DNA of 35,193 nt from Roseofilum capinflatum BLCC-M114. GTDB lineage: Bacteria > Cyanobacteriota > Cyanobacteriia > Cyanobacteriales > Desertifilaceae. The notes under the pieces were generated by a model. It worked only from the letters and a program-made list of their open reading frames with translations, had not been told where the DNA came from and did no database searches. A program made the position numbers and the translations under genes. Below, in pieces: positions 16,797 to 26,765 of this stretch. Location: the NCBI RefSeq assembly GCF_030068505.1, contig NZ_JAQOSO010000044.1, positions 1 through 35,193 of the forward strand, written 5' to 3'. How positions within the stretch are numbered: the first letter of the stretch is position 1; each line of letters starts with the position of its first letter.

Positions 16797-18029
16797 CTAT
16801 CGTCCTAATAGATTGGGAATTCCTTCACAGCCTCCGGGAATGGTTTGTCGCGATGCTTCACCACACCAAGAACAGCAATAATGGCGCTGTTCGTCTGAGA
16901 GTTCTTGAACGCCAGAAAAGTCTACATTTTCGACGACTGCGCCGGTATGTTCTCCAGTTTTATAGTTGGGAGGGTGCTGGCGATCGCGGGGAGTAGCTGT
17001 TTGAGCAGAGCCATAAAAGAACCGCGTGCCCTTTAAGTCGGCTCCCGCTAAGTTGGCTTGATATAACACCGTTCGGGATAAATTGGCTTTGGTTAAATCG
17101 GCATTTCTGAGATCGGTGCGGACTAAATAGGCCTCGCTTAAATCCGTCCATCGTAGGTCAGTCCTGACTAAATTGGCTCCAGCTAACATCACGCCCAAAT
17201 TAATCACCCGAATCCCATTGAGCCGATCTTCCTGATATCCGCCTCGCCCATCAAAAATGGGTCGCCCTAAATGATAATCCCGGCGTAAGGGAGTCAGGAG
17301 ATTAGATTGGGACAAAAAGCGAATTACTTTGGCTTTTCCGGCTGCATTGACGCTGCTGAGAATGGCGGCAGTGCGACCTTCGGCAAAACAGCGCTCTTGG
17401 GGCCAATCTTCTAACATGCCTTCATCATCTAAGGCAAGTTCGGAAATGCCCTGAAAGAAGGCATCAATGGTTTGTTGTTGGGTAATGGTATTTTGCTGAA
17501 TGGTTAAGTCTTTGGAGATCACATATTGTCGCCAGGAAATGTAAACGGCTAAAATGGCGATCATGATTTGTCCGACAGCGCCTACCCATTCGGCCCAAGA
17601 GCCAAATTCGTCCCATTTGACTTGATTGAGCCAGTTACTAATGGCGCGATAGAGTCCTAAATAGTTGAGTAAGCCGGCTAGGGAAATAAATAAACCGATA
17701 AATCCGATTAACTGCGATCGCTGTCGAGGCGTAAGATCTTTAAGGGTTCCCGCTAATGTGGGCCAGACTAACCGTAGGGCGATCGCAAAGGCAACCCCTG
17801 CTCCAGACATTCCTATCCAGAGATTATTCAGGGATAATCCCACAAACATGACGGCGATCGCCACCACCATAATCCAATCCCCAGATGGGGGCGGTTTACT
17901 TGACCAACGCTCTGGATTAAACTCTGAAGGCTCTAGAGTTGAGGGCGGTTTTTCGAGGGAATGACGGGGTTTCCCTGGGGGACTAGGGGGAAGGGGAGAA
18001 GACGATGACACAGGGCGATCGGGCATCAT
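16797..18029 (-). CDS. Membrane pentapeptide-repeat protein
   Basis: The chosen start is the first of two tandem ATGs (18029, with AAGG upstream), giving 410 residues. The longer frame to 18125 would run into the divergent gene's start. The N-terminal 50 residues are P/S-rich. There are three hydrophobic regions: a hairpin around WIMVVAIAVMFVGLSL and GAGVAFAIALRLVW, then LIGFIGLFISLAGLL, and WVGAVGQIMIAILAVYISW. A soluble central part follows with RTAAILSSVNAAGKAKVIRF. Then come about eleven pentapeptide repeats of the A(D/N)Lxx type (LAGANLVRTDLRWTDLSEAY... to ADLKGTRF), which form a right-handed quadrilateral beta-helix. Function is unknown; cyanobacteria have many such proteins. The stop codon abuts a TTAATTG repeat. 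Confidence 0.9.
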   Translation of the reverse strand: MMPDRPVSSSSPLPPSPPGKPRHSLEKPPSTLEPSEFNPERWSSKPPPSGDWIMVVAIAVMFVGLSLNNLWIGMSGAGVAFAIALRLVWPTLAGTLKDLTPRQRSQLIGFIGLFISLAGLLNYLGLYRAISNWLNQVKWDEFGSWAEWVGAVGQIMIAILAVYISWRQYVISKDLTIQQNTITQQQTIDAFFQGISELALDDEGMLEDWPQERCFAEGRTAAILSSVNAAGKAKVIRFLSQSNLLTPLRRDYHLGRPIFDGRGGYQEDRLNGIRVINLGVMLAGANLVRTDLRWTDLSEAYLVRTDLRNADLTKANLSRTVLYQANLAGADLKGTRFFYGSAQTATPRDRQHPPNYKTGEHTGAVVENVDFSGVQELSDEQRHYCCSWCGEASRQTIPGGCEGIPNLLGR

Positions 18030-18100
18030 ACAGAAAACCTTAGCAAGGATCGTGAAGGACATGCCATCCTTAAGAAAGAGATAGCGGGCAGTCTTCAGAC

Positions 18101-19357
18101 ATGATACTGAAAAATAAGTGGACAATTCGTGATCTGTTGATGCTCTTGGGTATCCTAGGATTATCGGCTTGTGGCTCCAACCTCCCCGAATGTACAGACC
18201 GGTTAGGATGTGTCACGGTTGGCCCCGATGAACCCATTGAGTTGGGGGTACTGCAAAGCTTGAGTGGCAATATGACCCCGGTTGGCAAGACCCAGTTAAA
18301 TAGCATTGAGTTGGCTATCAAAGAACGGAATACCCAATTATTGGGTCATCCCTTAGTTTTGCATACCGAGGATGAACTCTGTAGTGAGGAAGGGGGAGCC
18401 AATGGCGCTTTGAAATTGGCTGCCAATCCCCAGATAATTGCTGTATGGGGTACAACCTGTTCTAATGCGGCTACTGAAGCGAGTCAAATTTTGTCGGAAG
18501 CGGGACGGGTGATGGTTTCAGCCACGAATACGGCCCCTTCCTTAACCGCGATCGCTTCAGAAGCAGCCAGTGATTGGTCTGTGGGGTATTTCCGCACTGC
18601 CTATAATGGGGCGAAGGTGGGGGAAGTGGCGGCTCAATTTGCTATTGAACAGTTGGGGGTGAACAGGGCAGCTACGCTTAATGATGGGGATGCTTTTACC
18701 GAGGGCTTAAGTCAGTCTTTTGAAGAGGCGTTTCGTGAATTGGGAGGTGAGGTGGTTTTAAGGGGGGCAGTGAATAAGGGCGATCGCAATATGAAGCCGA
18801 TTTTAAGGTCAATTGCTGCTTCTGAGAGCCAACTTTTGTTTATGCCCCTTTTCCCCGCAGAAGCGACGGAGTTACTGAGCCAATTGAGGCAGATGCCGAA
18901 TTTATCGAATTTAATTTTAATTACCGGAGACTCTCTGCAAAGCGATCCGGTGTTAAGGGCGATCGGTGAAGATGGGGTAGGATTATATTTTGTTACTTTT
19001 GCTTGGCCCGATCGGGAGGCTTTAGACGAACTCAAACAAGCCTATGAAGGTGAATATGGTTACCCTCCAGAACATCCTTATTATAGTTTTGCCTATGATG
19101 CAGCTAATATGGTGTTAGAGGCGATCGCGACAGTGGCGGTGCGATCGCCCAATGGTACACTCCAAATCGGCCGTCAAGCCCTGCGAGACGCTTTGTATAA
19201 GATCTCTGATTTTCCTGGAGTTACAGGGACTTTAAGCTGTAATCAGTTTGGCGATTGCGCCTCTGGCCAGTTTAGCATCCTTCAATTGAACGATCCGGCT
19301 GCTGGCCTAGAGGGATTGAATGCGAATCGAGTTTATCTCTATCAACCCAATCCCTAG
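18101..19357 (+). CDS. Lipoprotein periplasmic binding protein (type 1, branched-chain amino-acid-like)
   Basis: This 418-residue protein has a lipoprotein signal: basic N-terminus, hydrophobic LLMLLGILG and lipobox LSAC with the lipidated cysteine at C24. The mature part is a type 1 periplasmic-binding fold (Peripla_BP_6, LivJ-like). It opens with IELGVLQSLSGNMTPVG and continues with QLNSIELAIKERN, VWGTTCSNAATEASQIL, VMVSATNTAP, YFRTAYNGAKVGEVAA and YYSFAYDAANMVLEAIA. Such proteins bind amino acids, amides or urea in ABC uptake, but no permease or ATPase gene is present. The next gene, 68 nt downstream on the same strand, is a membrane sensor kinase. A sensory role, as for TorT with TorS, is therefore plausible. 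That role is inference. Confidence 0.92.
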   Translation: MILKNKWTIRDLLMLLGILGLSACGSNLPECTDRLGCVTVGPDEPIELGVLQSLSGNMTPVGKTQLNSIELAIKERNTQLLGHPLVLHTEDELCSEEGGANGALKLAANPQIIAVWGTTCSNAATEASQILSEAGRVMVSATNTAPSLTAIASEAASDWSVGYFRTAYNGAKVGEVAAQFAIEQLGVNRAATLNDGDAFTEGLSQSFEEAFRELGGEVVLRGAVNKGDRNMKPILRSIAASESQLLFMPLFPAEATELLSQLRQMPNLSNLILITGDSLQSDPVLRAIGEDGVGLYFVTFAWPDREALDELKQAYEGEYGYPPEHPYYSFAYDAANMVLEAIATVAVRSPNGTLQIGRQALRDALYKISDFPGVTGTLSCNQFGDCASGQFSILQLNDPAAGLEGLNANRVYLYQPNP

Positions 19358-19425
19358 AAGACAACTGGTATAGTTCGTGTCCTCCTGATACTGTTACCGT
19401 CCATTCGTTTCGATCCGAACTTTTT

Positions 19426-22400
19426 ATGAAACCGGCGATCTTCACTCAATTTAGAAGACTTCAGCAATGGTGGAATCGGTTAAGTATTACCACCAAGTTT
19501 TCCACTGGTTTTGGTGGTTTGTTTGGCTTAATTATTCTCGTTTCTATCAACAGTTATATTGCCCTGACCATTGTTCAGGGTCAAGCCAAAGAAGATATTG
19601 CCATTAGCGTGGAGCTGCAACGATTAGTTTTAGAGATGGATCGCCATTTGCAAGAAGCTCGCACCCATCAACGGGACTTTTTCTTACGCTATCCAGAAAT
19701 TGGATTTAATCAAGCCAAAGAACTGTACGCCCAAAAAGCAGTTGAGAGTATCGATCGAGTTGTCCAGTTAACCAGTGAGTTTAAAACCCTAATTGAGCAA
19801 CCCCAGGTCAGCCCTTCTCTCAAGCAAACTGATGTGGATCTCAAGTTGTTTGTATCTTCGGCCCAGCGCTATGAAGATACGTTTATCGAAGCGGTTGAAT
19901 TAGTCACTCAATTAGCTGAGGATGAAACGGGATTACAAGTCCAATTAGATGATTTAGGTCGCCAAGGCAGAAAAGCTATTCAGTCTCTGGATATTCAATG
20001 GCGAGAACAATATCAAGCCTTACGCTTGGCGGAAAAAGAGTATTTGATTACCCGACAGCGGCCTTATATGCAGTCGGCTTTTAATCTTTTGCTTGAATTA
20101 CAGAACGGAATATCAGAAGACGAGAGCATTAATACGGAACAAAAAGTTGAACTGTTTAATCTGCTAGAATCCTATAGATATACTGCTGAAAAACTGGTAC
20201 AAGTCAACACTTCAATTGAATCCAGATTTCGTGATTTTGATTTACAAGCCCAAACCATTGATGAAATTTCTGGGCAACTGATTACTTTGACCAATGAAGA
20301 AGTGATTAAAGCGGAAAACAAAGTCGGAAAAGCGAGTCAGTTAATCTATTTTATCTTATTGTCGTCTGCCCTGTTTGGATTATTCTTTATCGGAATTGTG
20401 GCGCGACTGTTCAAAAATGGAATTACTCAAAGAATTCTGAAATTGACCCAAGGTGTGAACCAGCTTAAGCAAGGATCGCTTGACCATCGTTTATCCATAG
20501 AATCGGAAGATGAATTAGGGGAATTGGCAGCAGGATTTAATCAAATGGCCAGCCAACTGCAAACTTTAGTCAATGATTTGGAGCAACAGGTCGCAGAAAA
20601 AACAGTGGCCATTCGTAAAAGTGAAGCCTTGCTCAATGAAACCCAAAAAATTGGTCAGTTAGGAGGATGGGAATTTAATCCCCAGACTCAACAGTTGATT
20701 TGGACTCAGGAGGTTTACCAGATTCATCAAGTTGAACCTGAGTATGTACCGACTTTAGAGGGAATGTTATCCTTTTTTGAGGAAAAGTATAAAATAAAAC
20801 TCAAACAAAAAATTGATGAGGCGATCGCTCATTTAACCGACTTTGATTTAGAACTCCCTTTAATCCCTGATTCAGGTGACTTAATTTGGGTGCGTGTCAT
20901 TGGTCAACCTTTTCAAGTTGAAGATCAGGGGGTTAAGTTAAAAGGAACCTTGCAAAATATTACGGATCGCAAAGAGATTGAAATTGCCTTGCAACAGGCC
21001 AAGCAAGAGGCTGATAGTGCCAACCAAGCCAAAACCGAATTTTTGTCGAGCATGAGTCATGAACTTCGCACTCCCCTTAATGGAATTTTAGGCTATACCC
21101 AAATCTTAAAACGATCAAAAACATTGGAAGGAGAAGATCGTAAAGGGGTAGAGGTAATTCATGAATGTGGCTCTCACTTACTGACTCTGATTAATGATAT
21201 TCTCGATATGGCTAAGATTGAATCGAGAAAGATTGAGTTGGATGAAGAACCTTTAGAATTAAGCTATTTTCTCGATGGTGTGACATCCATTTGTAAAATT
21301 AAAGCGCATCAGAAAAAATTAGGGTTTAAAAGTATTTATTCTCCCCAGCTTCCGAAAACTATTATTGTCGATCCCAAGCGCTTGCGCCAAGTCTTAATTA
21401 ATTTGATTGGCAATGCTATTAAATTTACTGATACTGGAGAAATTACCTTCGAGGTCAATGTCTTAGATTCAATCTCTAAAGACGGTCAACAATTCGCTAA
21501 GATTCGCTTTCAGGTAGAAGATACCGGAATTGGCATTACCCCAGAACAACTAGAAAAAATATTTTCTCCCTTTGAGCAAGCGGGAGATAAGTCTCGGATG
21601 TCTGAAGGAACGGGATTAGGATTAGCCATTAGTCAAAATATTGTGCAACTCATGGGGGGTCAATTGCAAGTTGCGAGTGTCCCTAATGAAGGCAGTCGTT
21701 TTTTCTTTGAAATTCAGTGTTTATTAGCTGAAGATCAAACTCCCGCAGAGTGTTCAATTCAGGAACACTTAGTGACGGGGTATTTGGGAAGAAGACGCAC
21801 TATTTTAGTGATTGACGATCGTTGGGATCATCGGTCTTTAGTGGTCAATTTGCTCAATTCTCTTGGATTTGTTGTGATTGAGGCAACGGATGGGCAAGAA
21901 GGTCTTAAAGAAGCGAAAAAAGTTAAACCAGATTTAATTATTACCGATATTTTTATGCCAGTCATGGATGGCTTGGAACTAACTCAGATTTTGCGGCATT
22001 TACATGAGTTGAAACATATTCCAATCATTATCTCTAGTGCCAGTATTTCGGGTTTAGAAGCAGAAAGTAATCAAGGACTGGATTGTAATGATTTTATTGC
22101 TAAACCGATTGATACTGATGTGTTGCTGTCAAGCTTGAAAAAACACTTGAATTTAACTTGGATTTACGCGGAAAATCAGGAGTTAGATCATTTAGATTAT
22201 CCCATAGATCAAGCAAAAAATAGTAGTTTAGTGCCGATGACATTTCCGCCGAAGTCAGAACTAGAAAAGCTCTATCACTCAGCACGAATTGGTGATATTG
22301 AGGATATGGAAAATGAGATTAAGCGCTTGGGTGAACTGGATGAGGACTATTATGCCTTTGTCCGTTATACGTCAGAATTATTAGATGAGTTTGCGATTGA

Positions 22401-22455
22401 AGAGATTCGGGTTCTGTTAGAGGATTTTTTCCAAAAGGTAGAAAATTCAGCTTAA
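19426..22455 (+). CDS. Membrane hybrid histidine kinase (sensor-HAMP-PAS-HisKA-HATPase-REC)
   Basis: 1009 residues. TM1 spans about 27-50 and TM2 about 306-328. Between them lies a roughly 255-residue helical extracytoplasmic domain, a size and composition like the TorS/HBM four-helix sensors. A HAMP domain follows (about 330-385), then PAS (about 403-515; IGQLGGWEFN, ITDRKEIE). HisKA has H545 ([15 protein letters not shown]). The ATPase has N-box GNAIKF (662-667), G1 VEDTGIGI (697-704) and G2 GTGLGLAIS (728-736). The receiver (about 792-908) has D797/D798, phospho-acceptor D841 (DIFMPVMDG) and K893. The final 70 residues form a helical module shared with two other kinases here. It follows the binding-protein gene and may sense through it. 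Confidence 0.95.
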   Translation: MKPAIFTQFRRLQQWWNRLSITTKFSTGFGGLFGLIILVSINSYIALTIVQGQAKEDIAISVELQRLVLEMDRHLQEARTHQRDFFLRYPEIGFNQAKELYAQKAVESIDRVVQLTSEFKTLIEQPQVSPSLKQTDVDLKLFVSSAQRYEDTFIEAVELVTQLAEDETGLQVQLDDLGRQGRKAIQSLDIQWREQYQALRLAEKEYLITRQRPYMQSAFNLLLELQNGISEDESINTEQKVELFNLLESYRYTAEKLVQVNTSIESRFRDFDLQAQTIDEISGQLITLTNEEVIKAENKVGKASQLIYFILLSSALFGLFFIGIVARLFKNGITQRILKLTQGVNQLKQGSLDHRLSIESEDELGELAAGFNQMASQLQTLVNDLEQQVAEKTVAIRKSEALLNETQKIGQLGGWEFNPQTQQLIWTQEVYQIHQVEPEYVPTLEGMLSFFEEKYKIKLKQKIDEAIAHLTDFDLELPLIPDSGDLIWVRVIGQPFQVEDQGVKLKGTLQNITDRKEIEIALQQAKQEADSANQAKTEFLSSMSHELRTPLNGILGYTQILKRSKTLEGEDRKGVEVIHECGSHLLTLINDILDMAKIESRKIELDEEPLELSYFLDGVTSICKIKAHQKKLGFKSIYSPQLPKTIIVDPKRLRQVLINLIGNAIKFTDTGEITFEVNVLDSISKDGQQFAKIRFQVEDTGIGITPEQLEKIFSPFEQAGDKSRMSEGTGLGLAISQNIVQLMGGQLQVASVPNEGSRFFFEIQCLLAEDQTPAECSIQEHLVTGYLGRRRTILVIDDRWDHRSLVVNLLNSLGFVVIEATDGQEGLKEAKKVKPDLIITDIFMPVMDGLELTQILRHLHELKHIPIIISSASISGLEAESNQGLDCNDFIAKPIDTDVLLSSLKKHLNLTWIYAENQELDHLDYPIDQAKNSSLVPMTFPPKSELEKLYHSARIGDIEDMENEIKRLGELDEDYYAFVRYTSELLDEFAIEEIRVLLEDFFQKVENSA

Positions 22456-22695
22456 GGTAATTCCATAAAACCATTGATGTCAATGTAACAAAAAAACATA
22501 AACCACAGAAGATGCGGAGACGTTTTTCAGAAAAAACTCGTAGATTTATCTGTAGTGCTAGACAAGTGCAGACCATTTTCATACAATGGTAATAAATCAA
22601 GTCGCCTGGTTGGGTGTTCTATTAGATTTTCTGAACCCATTTCTATACCCCTGGAATATCTAAAGAATACAAGCTATGTATAAAGAATTATTAAG
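22456..22695. other. Intergenic spacer, no gene seen
   Basis: 240 bp between two co-directional kinase genes. It contains AT-rich sequence with a CCACAGAAGATGCGGAGACG-type segment reminiscent of dispersed cyanobacterial repeats, but I see no second copy. A promoter for the downstream kinase operon is expected near 22640-22690; no clear hexamer pair can be named. Confidence 0.3.
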
Positions 22696-25623
22696 ATGGT
22701 CATCTTAAAGTCTCATCGTCCGCAAATTTTAATCATTGATGATTCCCTCAATAACCTGCATGTTCTCTGTAGCGCTCTGAAACAGGCGGGCTATAAAACC
22801 CGTGGGGTGAAAAACAGTAAGATGGCTCTGATTAGCATTCAAGCTGCTCCACCGGATCTGATCTTGCTCGATATTAGAATGCCTGACCTGGATGGGTATC
22901 AAGTGTGTCAGCGCTTAAAAGAGAACTCTAGGATTGCCCATATTCCGGTAATTTTTATTAGTGCCTTAGACGATCCGATTGATTTGATCCGAGCCTTTGA
23001 AGTCGGAGGATGTGACTATATTACCAAACCGTTTCAGATTGAGGAAGTCTTGGTGAGAATCAAGCACCAATTAAAGATTCGGAGTTTAGAACAGCAACTG
23101 CTGGATCAAAATAGCCAATTACAACACGAAATCGAGCAGCAAGAAAAAACGAAAAATGCGCTACAGGAATCAGAAGAAAAGTTTTCTAAGGCATTTTTAC
23201 TCAGTCCTTATCCGATGGCGATCGCCAAATATCCCAAGGGAGAGTTTATTGATCTCAATCAAGCCTTCCTCGATATTACCGGCTATTCTAAGGCAGAGAC
23301 CATCGGTCAAAATCCTCGATCGCTCAACTTATGGGCCAATGCCAGCCAGCGCGATAGCCTCTTAGCCGAACTGAAGCGATCGCAGCGCATCCAAAACTAC
23401 CCCCTGGAAATTCTCACCAAAACCTCAGAAGTTCGCAGCGTTCTTATCTCGGCAGAATTGCTTAATTTGCAAGCGAACTTTTATGTTCTTTGCCTGTTCA
23501 ACGATATCACCGAACGGCAAACCATAGAAGCCGAGCGCAACCAAGTGTTAACGGAACTGCAAGAAAAAATAAAACTAGAAAAAGCGACCCGACAAGTTGT
23601 AGATCGGATGCGAAGTACCCTAGATATCGAACAAGTGTTCCGCTCCATCACCCAAGATATCCGCAACACTCTACAGTGCGATCGTGTGGGTATCTTTCGC
23701 TTTAATGCTGACTGGAGCGGGCAATTTGTGGCCGAATCCGTGGGCAAAGGCTGGCAATCGATCATCAGCAACGCCTCTAGATCTGTAGAGAGCGATCGCT
23801 GTTTTGTCAACCTCTACAACCAAGACCCTCAGCGCTTCACTGATACCTACTTCCAAAACAACCGCAGCAGACGCTATGACCATTCAACCTCCTATTTCTG
23901 TGTGCCCGACATCGAACAAGCAGGATTCAACACCTGCTATCTCGACCTCCTGCGGCAATTCCAAGCAAGCGCCTATCTCACCGTTCCCCTGTTCACCGAA
24001 ACCCAACTCTGGGGTCTCTTAGCCTGCTATCAAAACGGGAGTCCCCGCTTCTGGACAGACAGCGAAATCCATTTTGTCCTCGAAATTGGCGAACAACTGG
24101 GCATCACGCTCCAACAAGCCAAACTTCTAGCATCAGCCCAACGCCAATCCCAAGAACTTGCCCAAGCCAAAGATCTCGCTGAAGCGGCCAATGAAGCCAA
24201 AAGTGAGTTCTTAGCTAAAATGACCCATGAACTCAGAACCCCCCTCAACGCAATTTTAGGCTTTAGCCAAATTCTGCAACAGGATGAGACCCTCAACCCT
24301 GGAGTCCAAGACTACATCAATATTATTCACAACAGTGGCGAGCATCTGCTCAGATTAATCAACGATGTCTTAGATATGTCCCAACTCGAATCGGGACAGA
24401 TCAAACTCTATCCCAAGCAATTTGACTTGTCTCATTTTCTCAACTCCCTCACCGAAATTATAGAAGCCAGAGCGATCGCCAAAGGACTCACCTTTCAACT
24501 CATTCTGGCAGACCCTACCCCGGCAATCGTGCAAACCGATGAAGGCAAACTCTGGCAAGTGCTGATTAATCTCCTCGACAACAGCATTAAATTTACCAAC
24601 TCAGGAACCATTACCCTACGGGTATCTTCTCCCTCCCATATTCGCTTCGAGGTTGAAGATACCGGCATTGGCATGGATTCCGAAGTCCTCTCCACCCTAT
24701 TTAATCCCTTCTCCAATGCCCCCTCTCAAGACGGAACCGGCCTCGGTCTAGCCCTGAGTCAAAGACTGGTAAACTTAATGGGAGGACACATTGAAGTCAG
24801 AAGCCAAATCAACCAGGGGTCTCGCTTTAGCTTTGAAATTCCCTTAATACTTGACCAGAGTTTAAATACTAGCGAGCCGAACTGTTCTTCTGCCGTCGTT
24901 GGACTGGCTCCGAATCAACCGAACTATCGTATATTAGTAGTTGAAGATCGCTGGGCCAGCCGACAACACCTAGTCAATCTGCTGCAATCTGTTGGATTTC
25001 AAGTGCGTGAAGTGACTCAAAGTCAAGACGTTATCCCCCTATGGGAAACCTGGTTTCCCCATGTCATCTTGATGGATATTCATAGCCCGGCGATCGAAAG
25101 CCAGACCATTACTGAAACCATTCGCTCCACACCCAAAGGGGAGGAGACCGTGCTAATTGCTCTGATTCCTCAATTTACCTCTAATCGCACCAGCGACCTG
25201 AGTGCGGCTGGGTGGGATGACTACATGAAGCAACCCATTCAAGAAGAAACGGTGTGGAAAAAAATGGCCAAACATTTAGGAGTTCGTTACCAATATGCCC
25301 AAGAATTAACCTCTCCTCAGATTGCTCCAGAGTTAACCCCTCTTTCTACTGTAGAAGACAGGCATTCTGATGCTAATCCTAATTTTGAGAACGGTTCAGA
25401 TCGCTTGCAACAAAAACTCAGCCAAATGCCTCCCGATTGGATCGATCGGGTATCCCAAGCTGCTCGCAGAGGATCGGATATAGAACTCTTAGATTTAATT
25501 CAATCCCTGCCTTCTCAAGACCAGGATGTGGCTGATATTTTAGAACGTTGGTCGAATAACTTTCAATTCGATCAGATTTTGGAGCTTGTCGAAACTGTTT
25601 CCCATTCTCAAGAATTATTATGA
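22696..25623 (+). CDS. Hybrid histidine kinase with cyanobacteriochrome-like GAF (REC-PAS-GAF-HisKA-HATPase-REC)
   Basis: 975 residues, soluble. The N-terminal receiver has D15/D16, D59 ([11 protein letters not shown]) and K111. A coiled coil (about 130-160) leads to PAS (about 162-275). The GAF domain (about 308-475) has the bilin-GAF pattern [21 protein letters not shown] (D367, C369), [15 protein letters not shown] (C414) and [11 protein letters not shown]414 is at the phytochrome/CBCR chromophore-cysteine position, followed by Tyr instead of His. C369 sits in a DXCF motif, 45 residues earlier rather than about 28. HisKA has H511 ([14 protein letters not shown]); ATPase motifs are [14 protein letters not shown] and GTGLGLALS. 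The C-terminal receiver (746-860) keeps D794 and K845 but lacks MPxMDG and the conserved Thr/Ser. The tail is the shared helical module. It overlaps the next gene by 4 nt (ATGA). Confidence 0.94.
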   Translation: MVILKSHRPQILIIDDSLNNLHVLCSALKQAGYKTRGVKNSKMALISIQAAPPDLILLDIRMPDLDGYQVCQRLKENSRIAHIPVIFISALDDPIDLIRAFEVGGCDYITKPFQIEEVLVRIKHQLKIRSLEQQLLDQNSQLQHEIEQQEKTKNALQESEEKFSKAFLLSPYPMAIAKYPKGEFIDLNQAFLDITGYSKAETIGQNPRSLNLWANASQRDSLLAELKRSQRIQNYPLEILTKTSEVRSVLISAELLNLQANFYVLCLFNDITERQTIEAERNQVLTELQEKIKLEKATRQVVDRMRSTLDIEQVFRSITQDIRNTLQCDRVGIFRFNADWSGQFVAESVGKGWQSIISNASRSVESDRCFVNLYNQDPQRFTDTYFQNNRSRRYDHSTSYFCVPDIEQAGFNTCYLDLLRQFQASAYLTVPLFTETQLWGLLACYQNGSPRFWTDSEIHFVLEIGEQLGITLQQAKLLASAQRQSQELAQAKDLAEAANEAKSEFLAKMTHELRTPLNAILGFSQILQQDETLNPGVQDYINIIHNSGEHLLRLINDVLDMSQLESGQIKLYPKQFDLSHFLNSLTEIIEARAIAKGLTFQLILADPTPAIVQTDEGKLWQVLINLLDNSIKFTNSGTITLRVSSPSHIRFEVEDTGIGMDSEVLSTLFNPFSNAPSQDGTGLGLALSQRLVNLMGGHIEVRSQINQGSRFSFEIPLILDQSLNTSEPNCSSAVVGLAPNQPNYRILVVEDRWASRQHLVNLLQSVGFQVREVTQSQDVIPLWETWFPHVILMDIHSPAIESQTITETIRSTPKGEETVLIALIPQFTSNRTSDLSAAGWDDYMKQPIQEETVWKKMAKHLGVRYQYAQELTSPQIAPELTPLSTVEDRHSDANPNFENGSDRLQQKLSQMPPDWIDRVSQAARRGSDIELLDLIQSLPSQDQDVADILERWSNNFQFDQILELVETVSHSQELL

Positions 25624-26765
25624 ACCCTCAAACTCAACTGGTCAATCATGCCGAAATTCTAGTGATTGATGATAATGTGGTTAATGTGCGATTATTATCC
25701 GATATTTTAAGCGGTATGGGCTATGATGTCCGTAAAGCCTTGAGTGGCAAATCAGCCATAGATTCCATTTATAGTTGTTTGCCAGACTTGATTTTATTAG
25801 ATATCAGAATGCCAGAAATGGATGGCTATGAAGTCTGTAAACTGTTGAAAAATGACAGTAAGACCTGTGATATTCCCATTATTTTTATTAGTGCGTCCGA
25901 TGATACTTGGGATAAGGTCAAAGCCTTCCAGTTAGGCGGTGCAGACTACATTACCAAACCCTTTAAGAATGCCGAAGTTTTGGCTCGGGTGAAGAATCAT
26001 TTACAAATTCGCTCCTTGCAACAACAATTAATCGAAAATAATGAAAAACTGATTCAGGCCAATCAGGAATTAGAGAAATTCACTTCGGTGGTCTCCCACG
26101 ATTTGCAGCAACCGGTACAAAGTATTTTAGGATTTGCTCGCATCCTAGAGATCACCTTAAAAGATAAATTAGAACCGGAAGAATCTAGCAATTTACAAAG
26201 CATTGTTAGTGCCGGCGATCGCATGAAGCGACTGATTCAAGATTTGCTCACCTATGCTAAAATGGGTCAGGAGAAAATCACCTTAGAACCCATCGATTGT
26301 AATCAAGTGATCGAGCAAGTCAAAGAAAACTTAGCCAGCGCCATCACCCAAGGAAATGTAAAGATTACTTGCTCCTCATTACCCACAGTTCAAGGCAATG
26401 AAGTCCAGCTTATTCAACTGTTTCAAAACTTAATTAACAACGCTATTAAGTTTACCCCTCCCGATCGCCAATCAGAAATCCAAATCAAAGCCGTAATCCG
26501 TAAAACCAAATGCTTAATTAGTGTCAAAGATAATGGTATCGGCATCCCTCCAGAAAAAACCGGAGAAGTCTTTCAAGTCTTTAAACGCTTTCATGATGCG
26601 AAACAATATAGCGGCCATGGAATTGGATTAGCCACTTGCCGCAAAATTGCGGAGAATCATGGGGGCAAAATTTGGTTTAAATCCGAAGTCGATCTGGGAA
26701 CCTCCTTTTATTTTACTCTTCTGATGTCTGAGAATAACGAGCCGATTCAGGAAGTAGGGGAGTAA
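25620..26765 (+). CDS. Response regulator-histidine kinase (REC-HisKA-HATPase)
   Basis: 381 residues. The N-terminal receiver has D17/D18, phospho-acceptor D61 ([15 protein letters not shown]) and K113 (ITKPF). A coiled coil (130-153) follows. The HisKA domain is of the phytochrome-associated type, with H160 in [16 protein letters not shown]. The ATPase has [18 protein letters not shown] and [12 protein letters not shown]. This REC-kinase layout is common downstream of cyanobacterial photoreceptor kinases, where the receiver is phosphorylated by a partner. The start codon overlaps the preceding gene's stop (ATGA), implying translational coupling and a fixed ratio. The last 53 nt overlap the 3' end of the convergent kinase gene. 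There is no membrane segment. Confidence 0.95.
   Translation: MNPQTQLVNHAEILVIDDNVVNVRLLSDILSGMGYDVRKALSGKSAIDSIYSCLPDLILLDIRMPEMDGYEVCKLLKNDSKTCDIPIIFISASDDTWDKVKAFQLGGADYITKPFKNAEVLARVKNHLQIRSLQQQLIENNEKLIQANQELEKFTSVVSHDLQQPVQSILGFARILEITLKDKLEPEESSNLQSIVSAGDRMKRLIQDLLTYAKMGQEKITLEPIDCNQVIEQVKENLASAITQGNVKITCSSLPTVQGNEVQLIQLFQNLINNAIKFTPPDRQSEIQIKAVIRKTKCLISVKDNGIGIPPEKTGEVFQVFKRFHDAKQYSGHGIGLATCRKIAENHGGKIWFKSEVDLGTSFYFTLLMSENNEPIQEVGE

Noticed and set aside
22243-22455. HPt domain at the C-terminus of the hybrid kinases
   Set aside because: The tails are helical but lack the HxxKG-type histidine motif. The only convincing HPt is in the 29645 gene.
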